Positions 1-9,087 are shown, counted from the first letter of the stretch. The stretch is 64,000 bases of DNA from Aquimarina longa SW024 (GCF_001401755.1 NZ_AVQK01000015.1:184310-248309); one strand, 5' to 3'. Notes: a model not told the origin generated them from the sequence alone. Translations and numbers: made by a program.

Positions 1-763
1 GCTAATCCAATCTCATCTAGCATGGGAAAATCCAGTGCATAATCGAGCAAATTTTACTCAAAAAATTAATTCGATATCATCAAAAGTAGATTTAATTATA
101 TTGCCAGAAATGTTTACTACAGGATTTACTATGAATGCTGTTGAGGTAGCCGAAACGATGGAAGGAAATACATTGCAATGGTTAACAAAAATGGCTAAAA
201 AAGTAGATTGTGCGATTACAGGAAGTCTGATTATTAAAGAAGAGGAGAACTATTATAATCGCTTGATATTTATGTTTCCCAATGGCTCTTATGAGATGTA
301 TGATAAGCATCAATTATTTACATTAGCAAAGGAAGAAGAGGTATATTCGGCAGGACAAAAAGAGTTGATTGTTGACTATAAAGGATGGAAAATAAAACCT
401 TTAATCTGTTATGACCTGAGGTTTCCTGTTTGGGCAAGAAATACTGCGGATTATGATGTATTACTATATGTAGCTAGTTGGCCAAAAGTTAGAATAAGTG
501 CTTGGGATACATTACTTAAAGCCAGAGCAATCGAAAATATGTGTTACTGTATAGGGGTAAATCGCATCGGTTTGGATGGTAAAGGTTTTGAATATAATGG
601 TCATTCTGATGTGTATGATGTTCTTGGAAATTCAGTATTAGGGGAAATTCCTATTGAAAAAGAACTGATTTTATATACAACATTAGAGAGATCTCATATC
701 AAAAAAATGAGAGAGAAATTTTCTTTTTTAAAAGATAGAGATGACTTTCAATTACTCTTTTAG
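1..763 (+). CDS. Omega-amidase / nitrilase-family carbon-nitrogen hydrolase, 5' end missing
   Basis: Cytoplasmic hydrolase of the nitrilase superfamily, closest to YafV-type omega-amidases that deaminate alpha-ketoglutaramate or alpha-ketosuccinamate. The Glu-Lys-Cys triad is visible: E in LPEMFTTGF near nt 107, K in YDKHQLF near nt 305, C in ICYDLRFPVW near nt 407. The frame is open from nt 2, where it reads LIQSHLAWENPVHNRANF, the expected N-terminal strand and WENP motif of the family. The GTG at 35 is therefore an internal valine codon and the real start lies left of the window. The last 12 bp overlap the convergent lipoprotein gene ending at 752. Family assignment is firm; the exact amide substrate is inferred. 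Confidence 0.9.
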   Translation, partial: LIQSHLAWENPVHNRANFTQKINSISSKVDLIILPEMFTTGFTMNAVEVAETMEGNTLQWLTKMAKKVDCAITGSLIIKEEENYYNRLIFMFPNGSYEMYDKHQLFTLAKEEEVYSAGQKELIVDYKGWKIKPLICYDLRFPVWARNTADYDVLLYVASWPKVRISAWDTLLKARAIENMCYCIGVNRIGLDGKGFEYNGHSDVYDVLGNSVLGEIPIEKELILYTTLERSHIKKMREKFSFLKDRDDFQLLF

Positions 764-2368
764 TATAAAAGTTTGTTTTATTTCCCAATTGGCTCTTACA
801 TCAATAGGTTCAGAAAAATAACGAATCTCTTCCGGTTGTATCCCTTTTAAGAAATTACCGGTATCCCATTTATTATTGTTGTTATGATCGAAAACTACCC
901 TAATATAATATTTGTTTGGATCAAGATGGTCAAAAACTAAAGTTTTCTGGCTGTTTACTGTTTTTTCTGAGATTACCTTTTCTTTCTCATCTGTAACCTG
1001 TACCAAAACAGGATATGTTTTTACGTTTTCGAGAGTTAAGAAAATAGTCCCATAATCGGTTAGTTTTTTAGTTCCAAAATTGATGGTTATGGTATCATTA
1101 GTATTGCCAATAAAATCTTTTATCGCTTCTGGTAGAAATTGTAAACTATAAGTATTGCTTTCTGATTTTTCAAAATTAAGCGTTGCTTTATTTGTAGTTT
1201 TATCTAATGCTATCGAAAAGGGAACTTCTAAGGTATCTTTATCAGTTAAAGAAACCAGTTGTTCATTAATGCTGTCTAAAGCGGTATTTGCAGAAAAAAT
1301 AAAATCCTTATTAAGAGCAAGGCTTGATCCAATATCTGATGACATCACAAGAGAATCCTTATATTGATCTTTAAACCTAGTGATTAATGTATCTCGATAC
1401 TTTTTAGTGTTAGTCACTTCAAACAGTAGTGAATCGGCTTCAAAAAATGGTCTGAACCAATAATGTAATGTATCTGTTTCTTTATCCGGAAATATTCGAG
1501 ATTCGAATGTATCAGGTGTTTCACTAAGCAATTTAATTCTCATACTATCTCTGATTCCTTCATAGGGAAAGATAAATTTGTTTTTTGAAACTTGTTTTGG
1601 TCTGAGTGCTTTAAAATCAAGTACTTCTTTAAAAATATTTAGATTGAAAACCTTAGCAGTATCTTCAGGAAGTGTAACGATCTCTTCATAAAACCCTATC
1701 TTATCTAATCTAGGTTCGTACGTGTAGTTGTTAGAAGCATCTTCTAAAGCAATAAGTTTAAATTTTCCTTCTTTAAGATTATGTAGACTAAAAGCGGTAC
1801 TGTCTAATGTATTGGTAATATATCTAGGAACGGTTTTATATACTAATGAATCGGTATAATCGTCATTAACCTCATATAATGCTACGGTGATGTATGTATT
1901 GGGATTTTTTTGAACAGCATCACTAATAGAGCCTTTTATACTTAAAGAATCAAGAGAATTTCCTGTAGAAAAAACATATGTAAAAAAAGGATTTGGGTTT
2001 CCTTCATTATTATCTACTACACTTTCTCCAAAGTTAATGCTATAGGTTGTATTTTCTAATAATGTATCTAAAAATTTGATTTTGATGTATTTACTTGCTC
2101 CTCCCAGAGGTGTAATAGTTGGTTTAGGATCCATAGGAGGGGATACAATTATTTGTTTTTGTGGGTCTTTCAATTTTATATATTCATCAAAATATATTCG
2201 GATCTCGTTTGCATCAAAATTTGTAGAAAAATTAGGAGGGAAAGCTTTTGTGAAAACAGGAGGAGTCTCATCTTTAGATCCACCAGTTATCGAACCTTTT
2301 TTGGCACAATTAGTTACCATGATTAGCAAAATCAAAGTAAGCAATGCCATATTTATTTTTTTACTCAT
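752..2368 (-). CDS. Lipoprotein with N-terminal bacterial Ig-like (Big_5/SbsA-type) domain
   Basis: Predicted envelope lipoprotein of 538 residues. The signal peptide ends in a lipobox, with the lipidated Cys near residue 21 (MVTNC). The following segment (GGSKDETPPVF, then FPPNFSTNFDANEIRIYFDEYIKL) is the characteristic start of the SbsA Ig-like domain found in Bacteroidota surface lipoproteins. The rest is beta-rich, and a late segment, FDHNNNNKWDTG, resembles the D-x-N-x-N-G-x-W-D-T-G motif seen near the C-terminus of this family. No catalytic motif is evident, so a structural or surface role is likely. It is convergent with the upstream amidase. The function is unknown beyond the domain call. 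Confidence 0.85.
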   Translation of the reverse strand: MSKKINMALLTLILLIMVTNCAKKGSITGGSKDETPPVFTKAFPPNFSTNFDANEIRIYFDEYIKLKDPQKQIIVSPPMDPKPTITPLGGASKYIKIKFLDTLLENTTYSINFGESVVDNNEGNPNPFFTYVFSTGNSLDSLSIKGSISDAVQKNPNTYITVALYEVNDDYTDSLVYKTVPRYITNTLDSTAFSLHNLKEGKFKLIALEDASNNYTYEPRLDKIGFYEEIVTLPEDTAKVFNLNIFKEVLDFKALRPKQVSKNKFIFPYEGIRDSMRIKLLSETPDTFESRIFPDKETDTLHYWFRPFFEADSLLFEVTNTKKYRDTLITRFKDQYKDSLVMSSDIGSSLALNKDFIFSANTALDSINEQLVSLTDKDTLEVPFSIALDKTTNKATLNFEKSESNTYSLQFLPEAIKDFIGNTNDTITINFGTKKLTDYGTIFLTLENVKTYPVLVQVTDEKEKVISEKTVNSQKTLVFDHLDPNKYYIRVVFDHNNNNKWDTGNFLKGIQPEEIRYFSEPIDVRANWEIKQTFILKE

Positions 2369-2461
2369 ATCTCCACAATAGTTTTAAAACACAAAGAAAC
2401 AATTATATTTAAAATACAGAAAACATAATGAAACTCTATTTATAAGTACGCATTCAAAAAA

Positions 2462-3163
2462 TCATACGGTTATTGCCATTGTAGCAATACTTATTTTAAT
2501 ACCAGATATAGGTTTTAGAGCATTTACACACGATTCAATAGTAGCTCCTGTAGTCACAATATCATCGACTAACAAAATATGTTTGTTTATAAGTAAAGAC
2601 TCATTTTGAGTATCAAATGTTTCAACGGTATTTGTCCATCTATTAAATCTCCCACGTTTGGATTGTTTTTTTGTATAAGATTTTTTTTTCAATACAGAAT
2701 TGATGTATTCTGCATTGAGTTTTTTCGCAATTTCAATTCCGAATTTTTCTACCTGATTATATCCTCTTTCTTGCAATCTTTTTTTATGTAGTGGTACTGG
2801 TACTATAAAATCAATAGATTTATAATCACGTATTTGGGATAGTTCTCGACCTAACCATTTTCCGAGTTCTTCTCCTATTTCTTCTTGCCCTCTATACTTT
2901 AGATTATGAATTAAATTTTGAACAAGGCTGTCTTTATGAAATATAAATAGAGAAGTAGCGTTTTCTATTTTGATACGACCATAAAATACTTTTTCAATTT
3001 TTTTTGCGTTTACGTTATGAAAATTGCCAAGAGGGAGTTCGTGTCTGCAATAAGTGCAAAGTATTCTTTCATTTTTATGCAGAGGATTATTGCATGCAGC
3101 GCAATGTATTGGATAGAATAGATATGCTAAGTCTCTTAGCATTTTACTAATGGAGATTAACAT
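2462..3163 (-). CDS. comF: ComF-family phosphoribosyltransferase-like protein
   Basis: A 233-residue ComF/GntX family protein. An N-terminal zinc-ribbon has two Cys pairs (CAACNN and CTYC) near residues 18-39. The C-terminal type I phosphoribosyltransferase domain carries the PRPP loop LLVDDIVTTGAT near residues 197-208, and VPVPLHKKRLQERGYNQ is the family signature. ComF proteins act in DNA uptake or replication-linked processes in naturally competent bacteria, but the biochemical role is not settled. It is transcribed toward the lipoprotein gene at 752-2368 with 93 bp between them and is divergent from the gene at 3217. Length is normal for the family. Confidence 0.92.
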   Translation of the reverse strand: MLISISKMLRDLAYLFYPIHCAACNNPLHKNERILCTYCRHELPLGNFHNVNAKKIEKVFYGRIKIENATSLFIFHKDSLVQNLIHNLKYRGQEEIGEELGKWLGRELSQIRDYKSIDFIVPVPLHKKRLQERGYNQVEKFGIEIAKKLNAEYINSVLKKKSYTKKQSKRGRFNRWTNTVETFDTQNESLLINKHILLVDDIVTTGATIESCVNALKPISGIKISIATMAITV

Positions 3164-3216
3164 TAATTATTATATTTTAGCGATTAAAATAACCATCAAA
3201 ATTTTAAATTTTAATT

Positions 3217-4098
3217 ATGACAACTCAAAACAATAATTTGACCCTTAAAATTCTTATAGGTGTTCTAGGAGCATTATTACTTATTCTGGGTATCTTTACG
3301 TATAAATTTTATAACGAAGAGAAGCAAAATAAAGCAATTCTGCAACAAGAAAAAGATCTTATTGAGAGTGAATTAGGAGAATTGATTACAAAATATGACA
3401 ATGCTATTGCTCTTAATGAAGTAATGGATGATCACTTACTTAAAGCTAAAGAGCGTATTGTAGTTTTATTAGATAGTGTTAAAGATAACGATGCTAATTT
3501 AGCTTTGATTTCTCGTTACAGAAGAGAAGTCGGGAAACTTAAAAAAGAACGTGAAAGATTATTTAAGTTAGCAGATAGTCTAACAGTAGCAAATACTCAG
3601 TTGACTACAGATCTTGATAGTACAGCTACAGCACTTAATCAAAGAATTGTTTTCTCAGATTCATTACAGACACAGAATAGTAAACTAGCAGAAATTGTAG
3701 AAAGAGGTTCTGCTCTTACTGCAGCAAATATAAAAGCAGAAGGAGTACGTGTACGTAATAGTGGTAAAATCACAGGAGCTACTAAAGCTAGTAGAGCAGA
3801 AAAAATAAGAGTTTGTTTTACACTTTCGCCAAATAAGTTGACAAAGAAAGGGGATAAAGATCTTTTTGTACAGGTGATTAACCCCGAAAACAATTTAATA
3901 GGAGATAAAGTATCAGTAAACTTTAATGATGCTGTACTTACGTATAGTGGTCGTAATAAGGTGTTCTATGAAAATGAAGCTTTAGATGTTTGTGTACTGG
4001 TTGATGCAGTAAAAGGAGAACTAGTTAAAGGAAATTACGTAGTAAACCTATTCTCTGGACCAAAAATGATTTCTAATACTCAGTTTGAGTTAAGATAA
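3217..4098 (+). CDS. Membrane-anchored coiled-coil protein of unknown function
   Basis: A 293-residue protein with one N-terminal transmembrane segment at about residues 9-28 (LKILIGVLGALLLILGI), then a long charged coiled coil at about residues 32-160, then a beta-rich domain from about 185 (KIRVCFTLSPNK to the C-terminus). The topology is a signal-anchor protein with a periplasmic coiled coil and a C-terminal globular domain. Homologues are common in Flavobacteriaceae as hypothetical proteins, sometimes mislabelled as chromosome-partition proteins; that is recollection, not a search. It is monocistronic, followed by a strong hairpin terminator at 4121-4154. Confidence 0.7.
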   Translation: MTTQNNNLTLKILIGVLGALLLILGIFTYKFYNEEKQNKAILQQEKDLIESELGELITKYDNAIALNEVMDDHLLKAKERIVVLLDSVKDNDANLALISRYRREVGKLKKERERLFKLADSLTVANTQLTTDLDSTATALNQRIVFSDSLQTQNSKLAEIVERGSALTAANIKAEGVRVRNSGKITGATKASRAEKIRVCFTLSPNKLTKKGDKDLFVQVINPENNLIGDKVSVNFNDAVLTYSGRNKVFYENEALDVCVLVDAVKGELVKGNYVVNLFSGPKMISNTQFELR

Positions 4099-4120
4099 TT
4101 TTTTAATATAAAACTAGAAA

Positions 4121-4154
4121 ACCGCCATATTTTTAACAATATGGCGGTTTTTTT
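4121..4154 (+). terminator. Rho-independent terminator
   Basis: A 10-bp stem, ACCGCCATAT (4121-4130) pairing with ATATGGCGGT (4139-4148), with an 8-base loop and a run of T. It ends the transcript of the coiled-coil gene at 3217. Confidence 0.9.
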
Positions 4155-4226
4155 ATGCTTTTTCTAGAAATCGCATTCTCTAGTTATTAATTAGGTAAAT
4201 TCATTTTCAATTCATTTAAATTCGAT

Positions 4227-4234
4227 TATTTTTG
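4227..4234 (+). promoter_or_regulatory. Candidate -7 box of the glyS promoter
   Basis: TATTTTTG fits the Bacteroidota -7 consensus TAnnTTTG, with a weak T-rich box ending about 19 bases upstream (4204-4207). The box ends only 4 bases before the glyS ATG at 4239, so transcription from it would give a leaderless or nearly leaderless mRNA. It is inferred from sequence alone and could be coincidental. Confidence 0.45.
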
Positions 4235-4238
4235 TGCA

Positions 4239-5774
4239 ATGGCAAAGCAAGAAGATAAATTTAAAAAGGTTATAGCTCATGCAAAAGAGTATGGGTATAT
4301 TTTTGGTTCTAGTGAGATCTATGATGGGTTAAGCGCAGTATATGATTATGGTCAGAATGGTGTAGAACTTAAAAAAAATATTAGAGAATACTGGTGGAAA
4401 AGTATGGTACATATGCACCAGAATATTGTAGGCCTTGATTCAGCAATATTTATGCACCCCACAACTTGGAAAGCTTCAGGACATGTGGATGCTTTTAGTG
4501 ACCCGCTGATTGATAATAAAGATTCTAAAAAAAGATATAGAGCGGATGTACTTATAGAAGACTATGCAGAAAAGCTATACCAAAAAGCACAAAAAGAGAT
4601 TACTAAAGCCAAAAAACGTTTTGGAGATGCTTTTGATGAAGCACAATTTGTAGCTACGAATCCAAGAGTTGTAAAATATCTTTCTCAAAAAGAAGAGGTT
4701 GTAAAACGTATGGCAAAATCTTTAGAAAATGAAGATCTTGCTGATGTAAAAGCATTAATAGAAGAATTAGGTATTGCAGACCCAGATACAGGTTCTAAAA
4801 ACTGGACAGAAGTACGACAGTTTAATCTTATGTTTGGAACCAAATTAGGAGCATCTGCAGACTCAGCAACCGATTTATTCTTAAGACCAGAAACAGCTCA
4901 GGGGATTTTTGTAAACTTTTTGAACGTTCAGAAATCTGGACGAATGAAAATACCATTCGGAATTGCCCAAACCGGAAAAGCGTTTAGGAATGAAATTGTA
5001 GCACGTCAATTTATTTTTAGAATGCGAGAATTCGAACAAATGGAAATGCAGTTTTTTGTTCGCCCTGGGGAAGAAATGAAATGGTATGAGTATTGGAAAG
5101 AAACTCGATTGAATTGGCACTTATCATTAGGGCTGGGGAAAGAAAATTACCGTTTTCATGATCATGATAAATTAGCGCATTATGCGAATGCTGCAGCTGA
5201 TATAGAATTTGATTTTCCATTTGGATTTAAAGAATTAGAAGGGATTCATTCCAGAACTGATTTTGATCTTAAAGCACACGAGGAGTATTCTGGAAAAAAA
5301 TTACAGTTTTTTGATCCCGAATTAAAAGAAAGCTATGTGCCTTATGTGGTAGAAACCTCAGTAGGATTAGATAGAATGTTTCTAGCAGTATTCTCTACAG
5401 CATTGCAGGATGAAGAATTAGAAGATGGTACCAGTAGAGTAGTATTAAAACTTCCTGCAGTTGTAGCACCGATAAAAGCAGCCATACTTCCTTTGGTGAA
5501 AAAAGATGGTTTACCAGAGATAGCACAGCAGATCGTAGATGATCTAAAATGGAAATTTAATGTTATCTATGATGAAAAAGATGCTATAGGACGTCGTTAT
5601 AGAAGGCAAGATGCTAACGGAACACCGTTTTGTATAACCGTAGATCATGATACAATAAATGATCAAACCGTTACCATACGAGATCGTGATACGATGGAGC
5701 AGAAGCGAGTTCCTATTGTAGAATTAAAAGCAATTATCTCAGAAAAAACAGACGCTGAATATTGGTTGAAATAA
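4239..5774 (+). CDS. glyS: Glycine--tRNA ligase, dimeric class II type
   Basis: Charges tRNA-Gly in the cytoplasm. The 511-residue length fits the alpha2 bacterial/eukaryotic-like enzyme and not the two-subunit type. Class II motif 2 is visible as FRNEIVARQFIFRMREFEQMEM near residues 251-272, and motif 3 as VGLDRMFLAVF near residues 375-385. A C-terminal anticodon-binding domain starts near residue 405 (APIKAAILPLVKKDG) and contains GRRYRRQDANGTPFC. The N-terminal YGYIFGSSEIYDGLSAVYDYGQNG is typical. The start at 4239 is the only ATG matching the family N-terminus. It stands alone between two terminators. Confidence 0.98.
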   Translation: MAKQEDKFKKVIAHAKEYGYIFGSSEIYDGLSAVYDYGQNGVELKKNIREYWWKSMVHMHQNIVGLDSAIFMHPTTWKASGHVDAFSDPLIDNKDSKKRYRADVLIEDYAEKLYQKAQKEITKAKKRFGDAFDEAQFVATNPRVVKYLSQKEEVVKRMAKSLENEDLADVKALIEELGIADPDTGSKNWTEVRQFNLMFGTKLGASADSATDLFLRPETAQGIFVNFLNVQKSGRMKIPFGIAQTGKAFRNEIVARQFIFRMREFEQMEMQFFVRPGEEMKWYEYWKETRLNWHLSLGLGKENYRFHDHDKLAHYANAAADIEFDFPFGFKELEGIHSRTDFDLKAHEEYSGKKLQFFDPELKESYVPYVVETSVGLDRMFLAVFSTALQDEELEDGTSRVVLKLPAVVAPIKAAILPLVKKDGLPEIAQQIVDDLKWKFNVIYDEKDAIGRRYRRQDANGTPFCITVDHDTINDQTVTIRDRDTMEQKRVPIVELKAIISEKTDAEYWLK

Positions 5775-5800
5775 TATAGAAAACAGCAATTTTTTTATAA

Positions 5801-5827
5801 AAGCTGTCTGTAATAAGACAGCTTTTT
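5801..5827 (+). terminator. Rho-independent terminator after glyS
   Basis: The stem AAGCTGTCT (5801-5809) pairs with AGACAGCTT (5816-5824), with a 6-base loop and T-rich tail, 26 bases downstream of the glyS stop. Confidence 0.88.
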
Positions 5828-5927
5828 GGTTTTCAATAAGTTTTGATGCAATAAAAGAATGCCTGTGATTCATCCTAATTTCTTTCTATAAGTTATATTT
5901 TTACTAAAAATTTAAATCTAATATTCA

Positions 5928-6692
5928 ATGAAAATTGCTTCTTACAATGTAAATGGAATCAGAGCTGCATTAAAAAAAGGTTTTATAGAATGGTTACAAC
6001 AAGCTAACCCTGATGTAATCTGTCTTCAGGAGATAAAAGCAACTAAAGAACAATTAGACCTAGATATATTCGCAGAAGCAGGATATCCTTATAATTATTG
6101 GTATAGCGCTCAGAAAAAAGGATATAGTGGTGTAGCGATTTTGTCAAAAATAAAGCCAGATCATATAGAATATGGTACAGGAATAGATTATATGGATTTT
6201 GAAGGTCGTAACCTAAGAGCAGATTTTAATGGAGTATCAGTAATGAGCCTTTATTTGCCTAGTGGTACTAATATAGAACGATTAGAACATAAGCTGAAAT
6301 ATATGGCAGATTTTCAGACCTATATAAATGACTTGAAGAAAGAATATCCCAATCTTGTCATACTAGGAGATTACAATATCTGTCATCAAGCAATAGATAT
6401 TCATGATCCAGTACGTAATAAAAAGGTATCGGGATTTTTACCAGTAGAGCGAGAATGGATAGGAGATTTTATGGATAGCGGTTTTATTGATTCATTTAGG
6501 TATTTTAATACAGAACCACATCAATATTCTTGGTGGAGCTATAGAGCAAATGCTAGAGCAAATAATAAAGGATGGCGATTAGATTATGGGATGGTATCTA
6601 AACCCTTACAAGATAAACTAAAAAGAGCCGTTATTTTATCAGAAGCTAAACATAGTGATCACTGTCCTATTGTTGTCGAACTGGGGATTTAA
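5928..6692 (+). CDS. xth: Exodeoxyribonuclease III (AP endonuclease)
   Basis: Base-excision repair nuclease of the endonuclease/exonuclease/phosphatase superfamily: cleaves 5' to abasic sites and degrades 3' ends of duplex DNA. The 254-residue protein shows the expected motifs: SYNVNGIRAA at the N-terminus, the metal-binding Glu in CLQEIKAT near residue 37, GDYNICH with the catalytic Asp/Asn near residues 147-152, and the C-terminal SDHCPIV with the general-base His near residue 247. Length and motif order are normal. It appears monocistronic, with no clear terminator in the following 130 bases. Confidence 0.97.
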   Translation: MKIASYNVNGIRAALKKGFIEWLQQANPDVICLQEIKATKEQLDLDIFAEAGYPYNYWYSAQKKGYSGVAILSKIKPDHIEYGTGIDYMDFEGRNLRADFNGVSVMSLYLPSGTNIERLEHKLKYMADFQTYINDLKKEYPNLVILGDYNICHQAIDIHDPVRNKKVSGFLPVEREWIGDFMDSGFIDSFRYFNTEPHQYSWWSYRANARANNKGWRLDYGMVSKPLQDKLKRAVILSEAKHSDHCPIVVELGI

Positions 6693-6825
6693 TTTTTCTT
6701 TGAGAAGTTAAGTTCTTCAAGTTTTGTGCTCAAAATCAAACTATTTTTTCAGTAAGTATATCTCTTAGGTTTGCTTCTATGGTATTGATTTTTTATAAAT
6801 AGAATAACCCCATAAATATTATAAA

Positions 6826-7788
6826 ATGATAAAAAAAATTGTATTGATTATAGCTATCGGTACCTTTATGACCTCTTGTGTAACTACAAAAGTATATAAA
6901 GAATTAGAAAATAAATATGCACGTCTTAAGCGGGATCACCGTAAAATGGAAGATGAACTATCTACATTAACAACGGTAAGTACTACTGATAAAAAAACGT
7001 TAGAAGAATTAGAGGCAGCATATCAAAAACTCAAAGCAGAGAAGGATGACCTACAAGGGCATTATAACGCTACTCTAGCGAATTATGAGAACTTAAAAGA
7101 CTCATACGATGCATTAGAAAAAAATAGCTCTGCGGCTATTGCTGCCAATAGTAAGAAAAACAGAGAATTATTAGCACAGTTAGAAAGTAAGGAACGTGAT
7201 TTGATTGCAGAACGTAATCGTTTGGATGCCCTAAAAAGAGATTTAGCCTTACGTTCTAAACGGGTAGATGAATTAGAAGGATTAATAGCTGCGAAAGATG
7301 CTAAAATGCAAGCTTTAAAGACAGCCATATCCAAAGCACTACGTAATTTTGAAGGTAAAGGACTTACGGTAGAAGAACGTAATGGTAAAGTATATATCTC
7401 TATGGAGAATAAATTATTATTTCAGTCAGGGAGTTGGGCTGTAGGAGTACAAGGACAAAAAGCGGTCAAACAATTGGGTCGTGTACTTGCAGATAATAAG
7501 GATATAGTCGTTTTAATAGAAGGACATACTGATAATGATCCGTATATCGGTACGACACAACTTGCAGGTAATTGGGATTTATCTACCAAAAGAGCTACTG
7601 CAATTGTAACTATTTTGCTACAAAATAAGGAGATCGATCCGCAAAACCTTACCGCAGCAGGGAGAGGAGAGTTTGCACCTGTAGCGTCTAATGATACTAA
7701 TGAAGGAAAAAGTAAAAATAGACGTATTGAAGTAATTTTAACTCCAAAATTGGATGAAATTACGAAGCTATTGAATGATGATATGTAA
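6826..7788 (+). CDS. OmpA-family lipoprotein, peptidoglycan-binding
   Basis: A 320-residue outer-membrane lipoprotein. The signal peptide ends at the lipobox MTSC (Cys about residue 18). A long Lys/Glu-rich coiled coil spans about residues 25-165, followed by an OmpA_C domain at about 185-305. Domain landmarks are LLFQSGSW, VLIEGHTDNDPY (the conserved H-T-D), NWDLSTKRATAIV and GRGEFAPVASNDTNEGKSKNRRIEV, whose Asp and Arg bind diaminopimelate in known OmpA_C domains. It probably tethers the outer membrane to peptidoglycan. A bidirectional terminator separates it from the convergent gene at 7875. Confidence 0.92.
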   Translation: MIKKIVLIIAIGTFMTSCVTTKVYKELENKYARLKRDHRKMEDELSTLTTVSTTDKKTLEELEAAYQKLKAEKDDLQGHYNATLANYENLKDSYDALEKNSSAAIAANSKKNRELLAQLESKERDLIAERNRLDALKRDLALRSKRVDELEGLIAAKDAKMQALKTAISKALRNFEGKGLTVEERNGKVYISMENKLLFQSGSWAVGVQGQKAVKQLGRVLADNKDIVVLIEGHTDNDPYIGTTQLAGNWDLSTKRATAIVTILLQNKEIDPQNLTAAGRGEFAPVASNDTNEGKSKNRRIEVILTPKLDEITKLLNDDM

Positions 7789-7810
7789 CTTCATAAGTTA
7801 TTGGAAAGCA

Positions 7811-7850
7811 AAATAGCGGCTCCTAGATTCAGAAGCCGCTATTTTTATTT
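7811..7850. terminator. Bidirectional terminator between convergent genes
   Basis: AAATAGCGGCT (7811-7821) pairs with AGCCGCTATTT (7834-7844). A-rich and T-rich flanks on both sides let it serve the OmpA lipoprotein gene (plus) and the 7875-8285 gene (minus). Confidence 0.88.
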
Positions 7851-7874
7851 ATAAACTATAAAGCTTTTTTATTC

Positions 7875-8285
7875 TTATAAGGTATTTAAAATATCGTCAA
7901 TAGCTTTTGTATTATCTTTATCAAGGCTTTCTTTTACTTTATTCAATACATTTTGAAATTTCTCAATAACTTTTTCAGTTTGTCCTTTATTCAATGGAAT
8001 ACGTCTACCTGTAGAAGTCAGTAAAATAAAATCATAAAATTCTACAGGAACAGAAGTATCTCGTTTTCTCTGGAAAGAAGTAGTACCATTTTCTTTTACA
8101 ATTGAGATAACATTACCATTAGCAATTACTTTATCTGTTTTTTTACTTATTTCTGTTGCTAAACTATATAAATCTGTAAATTGTGCATTACTTTCTGCCC
8201 AATCCTGACCAGAATTATCTGAGGGTTGAGCTTGAGCGGTTAATCCTGCGCCTAGCACGAATAGAAGTAGAAATAATTTTTTCAT
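7875..8285 (-). CDS. Small secreted protein of unknown function
   Basis: A 136-residue protein with a clear Sec signal peptide (MKKLFLLLFVLGAGLTAQA, cleavage near residue 19). The mature part is hydrophilic with one weakly conserved-looking segment, TSVPVEFYDFILLTSTGRRIPLN, and an acidic/Lys C-terminal helix. I recognise no domain. It is convergent with the OmpA lipoprotein gene and has its own upstream region. Periplasmic location is inferred from the signal peptide only. Confidence 0.7.
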   Translation of the reverse strand: MKKLFLLLFVLGAGLTAQAQPSDNSGQDWAESNAQFTDLYSLATEISKKTDKVIANGNVISIVKENGTTSFQRKRDTSVPVEFYDFILLTSTGRRIPLNKGQTEKVIEKFQNVLNKVKESLDKDNTKAIDDILNTL

Positions 8286-8674
8286 AATGTTTGGGTTAAA
8301 TAATATATTAAAAATTTTATAGGTTAATTATATTGGTTATCAGAACGTAATAAAAATTATTTTATTGTTAAAATAACCTTAAAAATCGACTCAAAATAGG
8401 CAATTTATTTGATAAAAACCAAAAAGCATGCCACGAATTTATATATAAAATTTAGAGGTATGATAGAGTTTTGACAAACGAATAAGAAAAGAATTCTGTT
8501 GAATACGATTATAGATGAAACTTTTCTATACAAATACTTGATAATGAGTTTTTAGTTTGATTTATTTTTTTTGAATTATATGTAACATTTGGATATAGGT
8601 GGTATTAAAGCTTTAAAATTAGGAAGTCAAAAGATGATAATGAATAAGATCCTATATAAACCAAACTAAATATT
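8286..8674. other. AT-rich intergenic region without a recognisable gene
   Basis: About 390 bases between the divergent genes at 7875-8285 and 8765-9061. I see no ORF with a plausible start, no tRNA fold and no strong hairpin. It presumably holds the promoter of the small secreted protein on the minus strand. Confidence 0.6.
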
Positions 8675-8701
8675 TAATTTTGTACCATACAATATTGTAT
8701 G
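8675..8701 (+). promoter_or_regulatory. Candidate promoter with a palindromic operator at the start site
   Basis: TAATTTTG at 8675-8682 matches the Bacteroidota -7 box. Four bases later lies a perfect 16-bp palindrome, CATACAAT/ATTGTATG (8686-8701), covering the expected transcription start of the 8765 gene. A palindrome at that place is a typical repressor site. The regulator is not identifiable here. Confidence 0.45.
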
Positions 8702-8764
8702 TTCTTTGTAAAATCTGTACTCCATAGTTTTTGAATTAATACTTAATTTTTAAAACTATAAATA

Positions 8765-9061
8765 ATGAATTGGAAAATTCAAAAACTATTGAATGGTGAG
8801 ACAATTGTCTCCAAAGAATCAGGTAATTCTATGTTACCTATCTTAAGATCAAAACAACCGATACTTCTTGAACCAGTAATCTGGGAAAGCTGTGAAGTTG
8901 GAGATATTGTTTTTTGTAAAGTAAAAGGAAACTGTTTTACACATTTGGTTAAAGCTAAAAATAGTAAACGAGGATTGTTGATCGGTAATAACCGAGGTCG
9001 CCTAAATGGGTCGCCTAAAAATGTATATGGCAAAGTGATTGAGATATTATCAAAGCCATAA
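8765..9061 (+). CDS. Small S24/S26 peptidase-like domain protein
   Basis: A 98-residue protein resembling the core of the LexA/signal-peptidase (S24/S26) fold. It has SGNSMLPIL with a Ser in the position of the catalytic residue (near residue 21), then EVGDIVFCKVKGNCFTHLVKA, which matches the G-D-I-V strand and the later H-(R/L)-V strand of the fold, and a C-terminal GNNRG. The catalytic Lys of the dyad would be expected near the second motif and is not obvious, although K residues are nearby. No DNA-binding domain or membrane anchor is present. It may be an inactive stand-alone domain. A terminator follows at once. Confidence 0.6.
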   Translation: MNWKIQKLLNGETIVSKESGNSMLPILRSKQPILLEPVIWESCEVGDIVFCKVKGNCFTHLVKAKNSKRGLLIGNNRGRLNGSPKNVYGKVIEILSKP

Positions 9062-9065
9062 TAAT

Positions 9066-9087
9066 AGCGCTAAGAGCGCTTTTTTTG
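9066..9087 (+). terminator. Short rho-independent terminator
   Basis: AGCGCT (9066-9071), a 3-base loop, AGCGCT (9075-9080), then seven T. It lies 4 bases after the stop codon of the S24/S26-like gene. Confidence 0.85.

Noticed and set aside
35..763. GTG at 35 as start of the omega-amidase
   Set aside because: The frame is open to nt 2 and reads the family's N-terminal strand and WENP motif; the GTG codes an internal Val. The gene starts left of the window.
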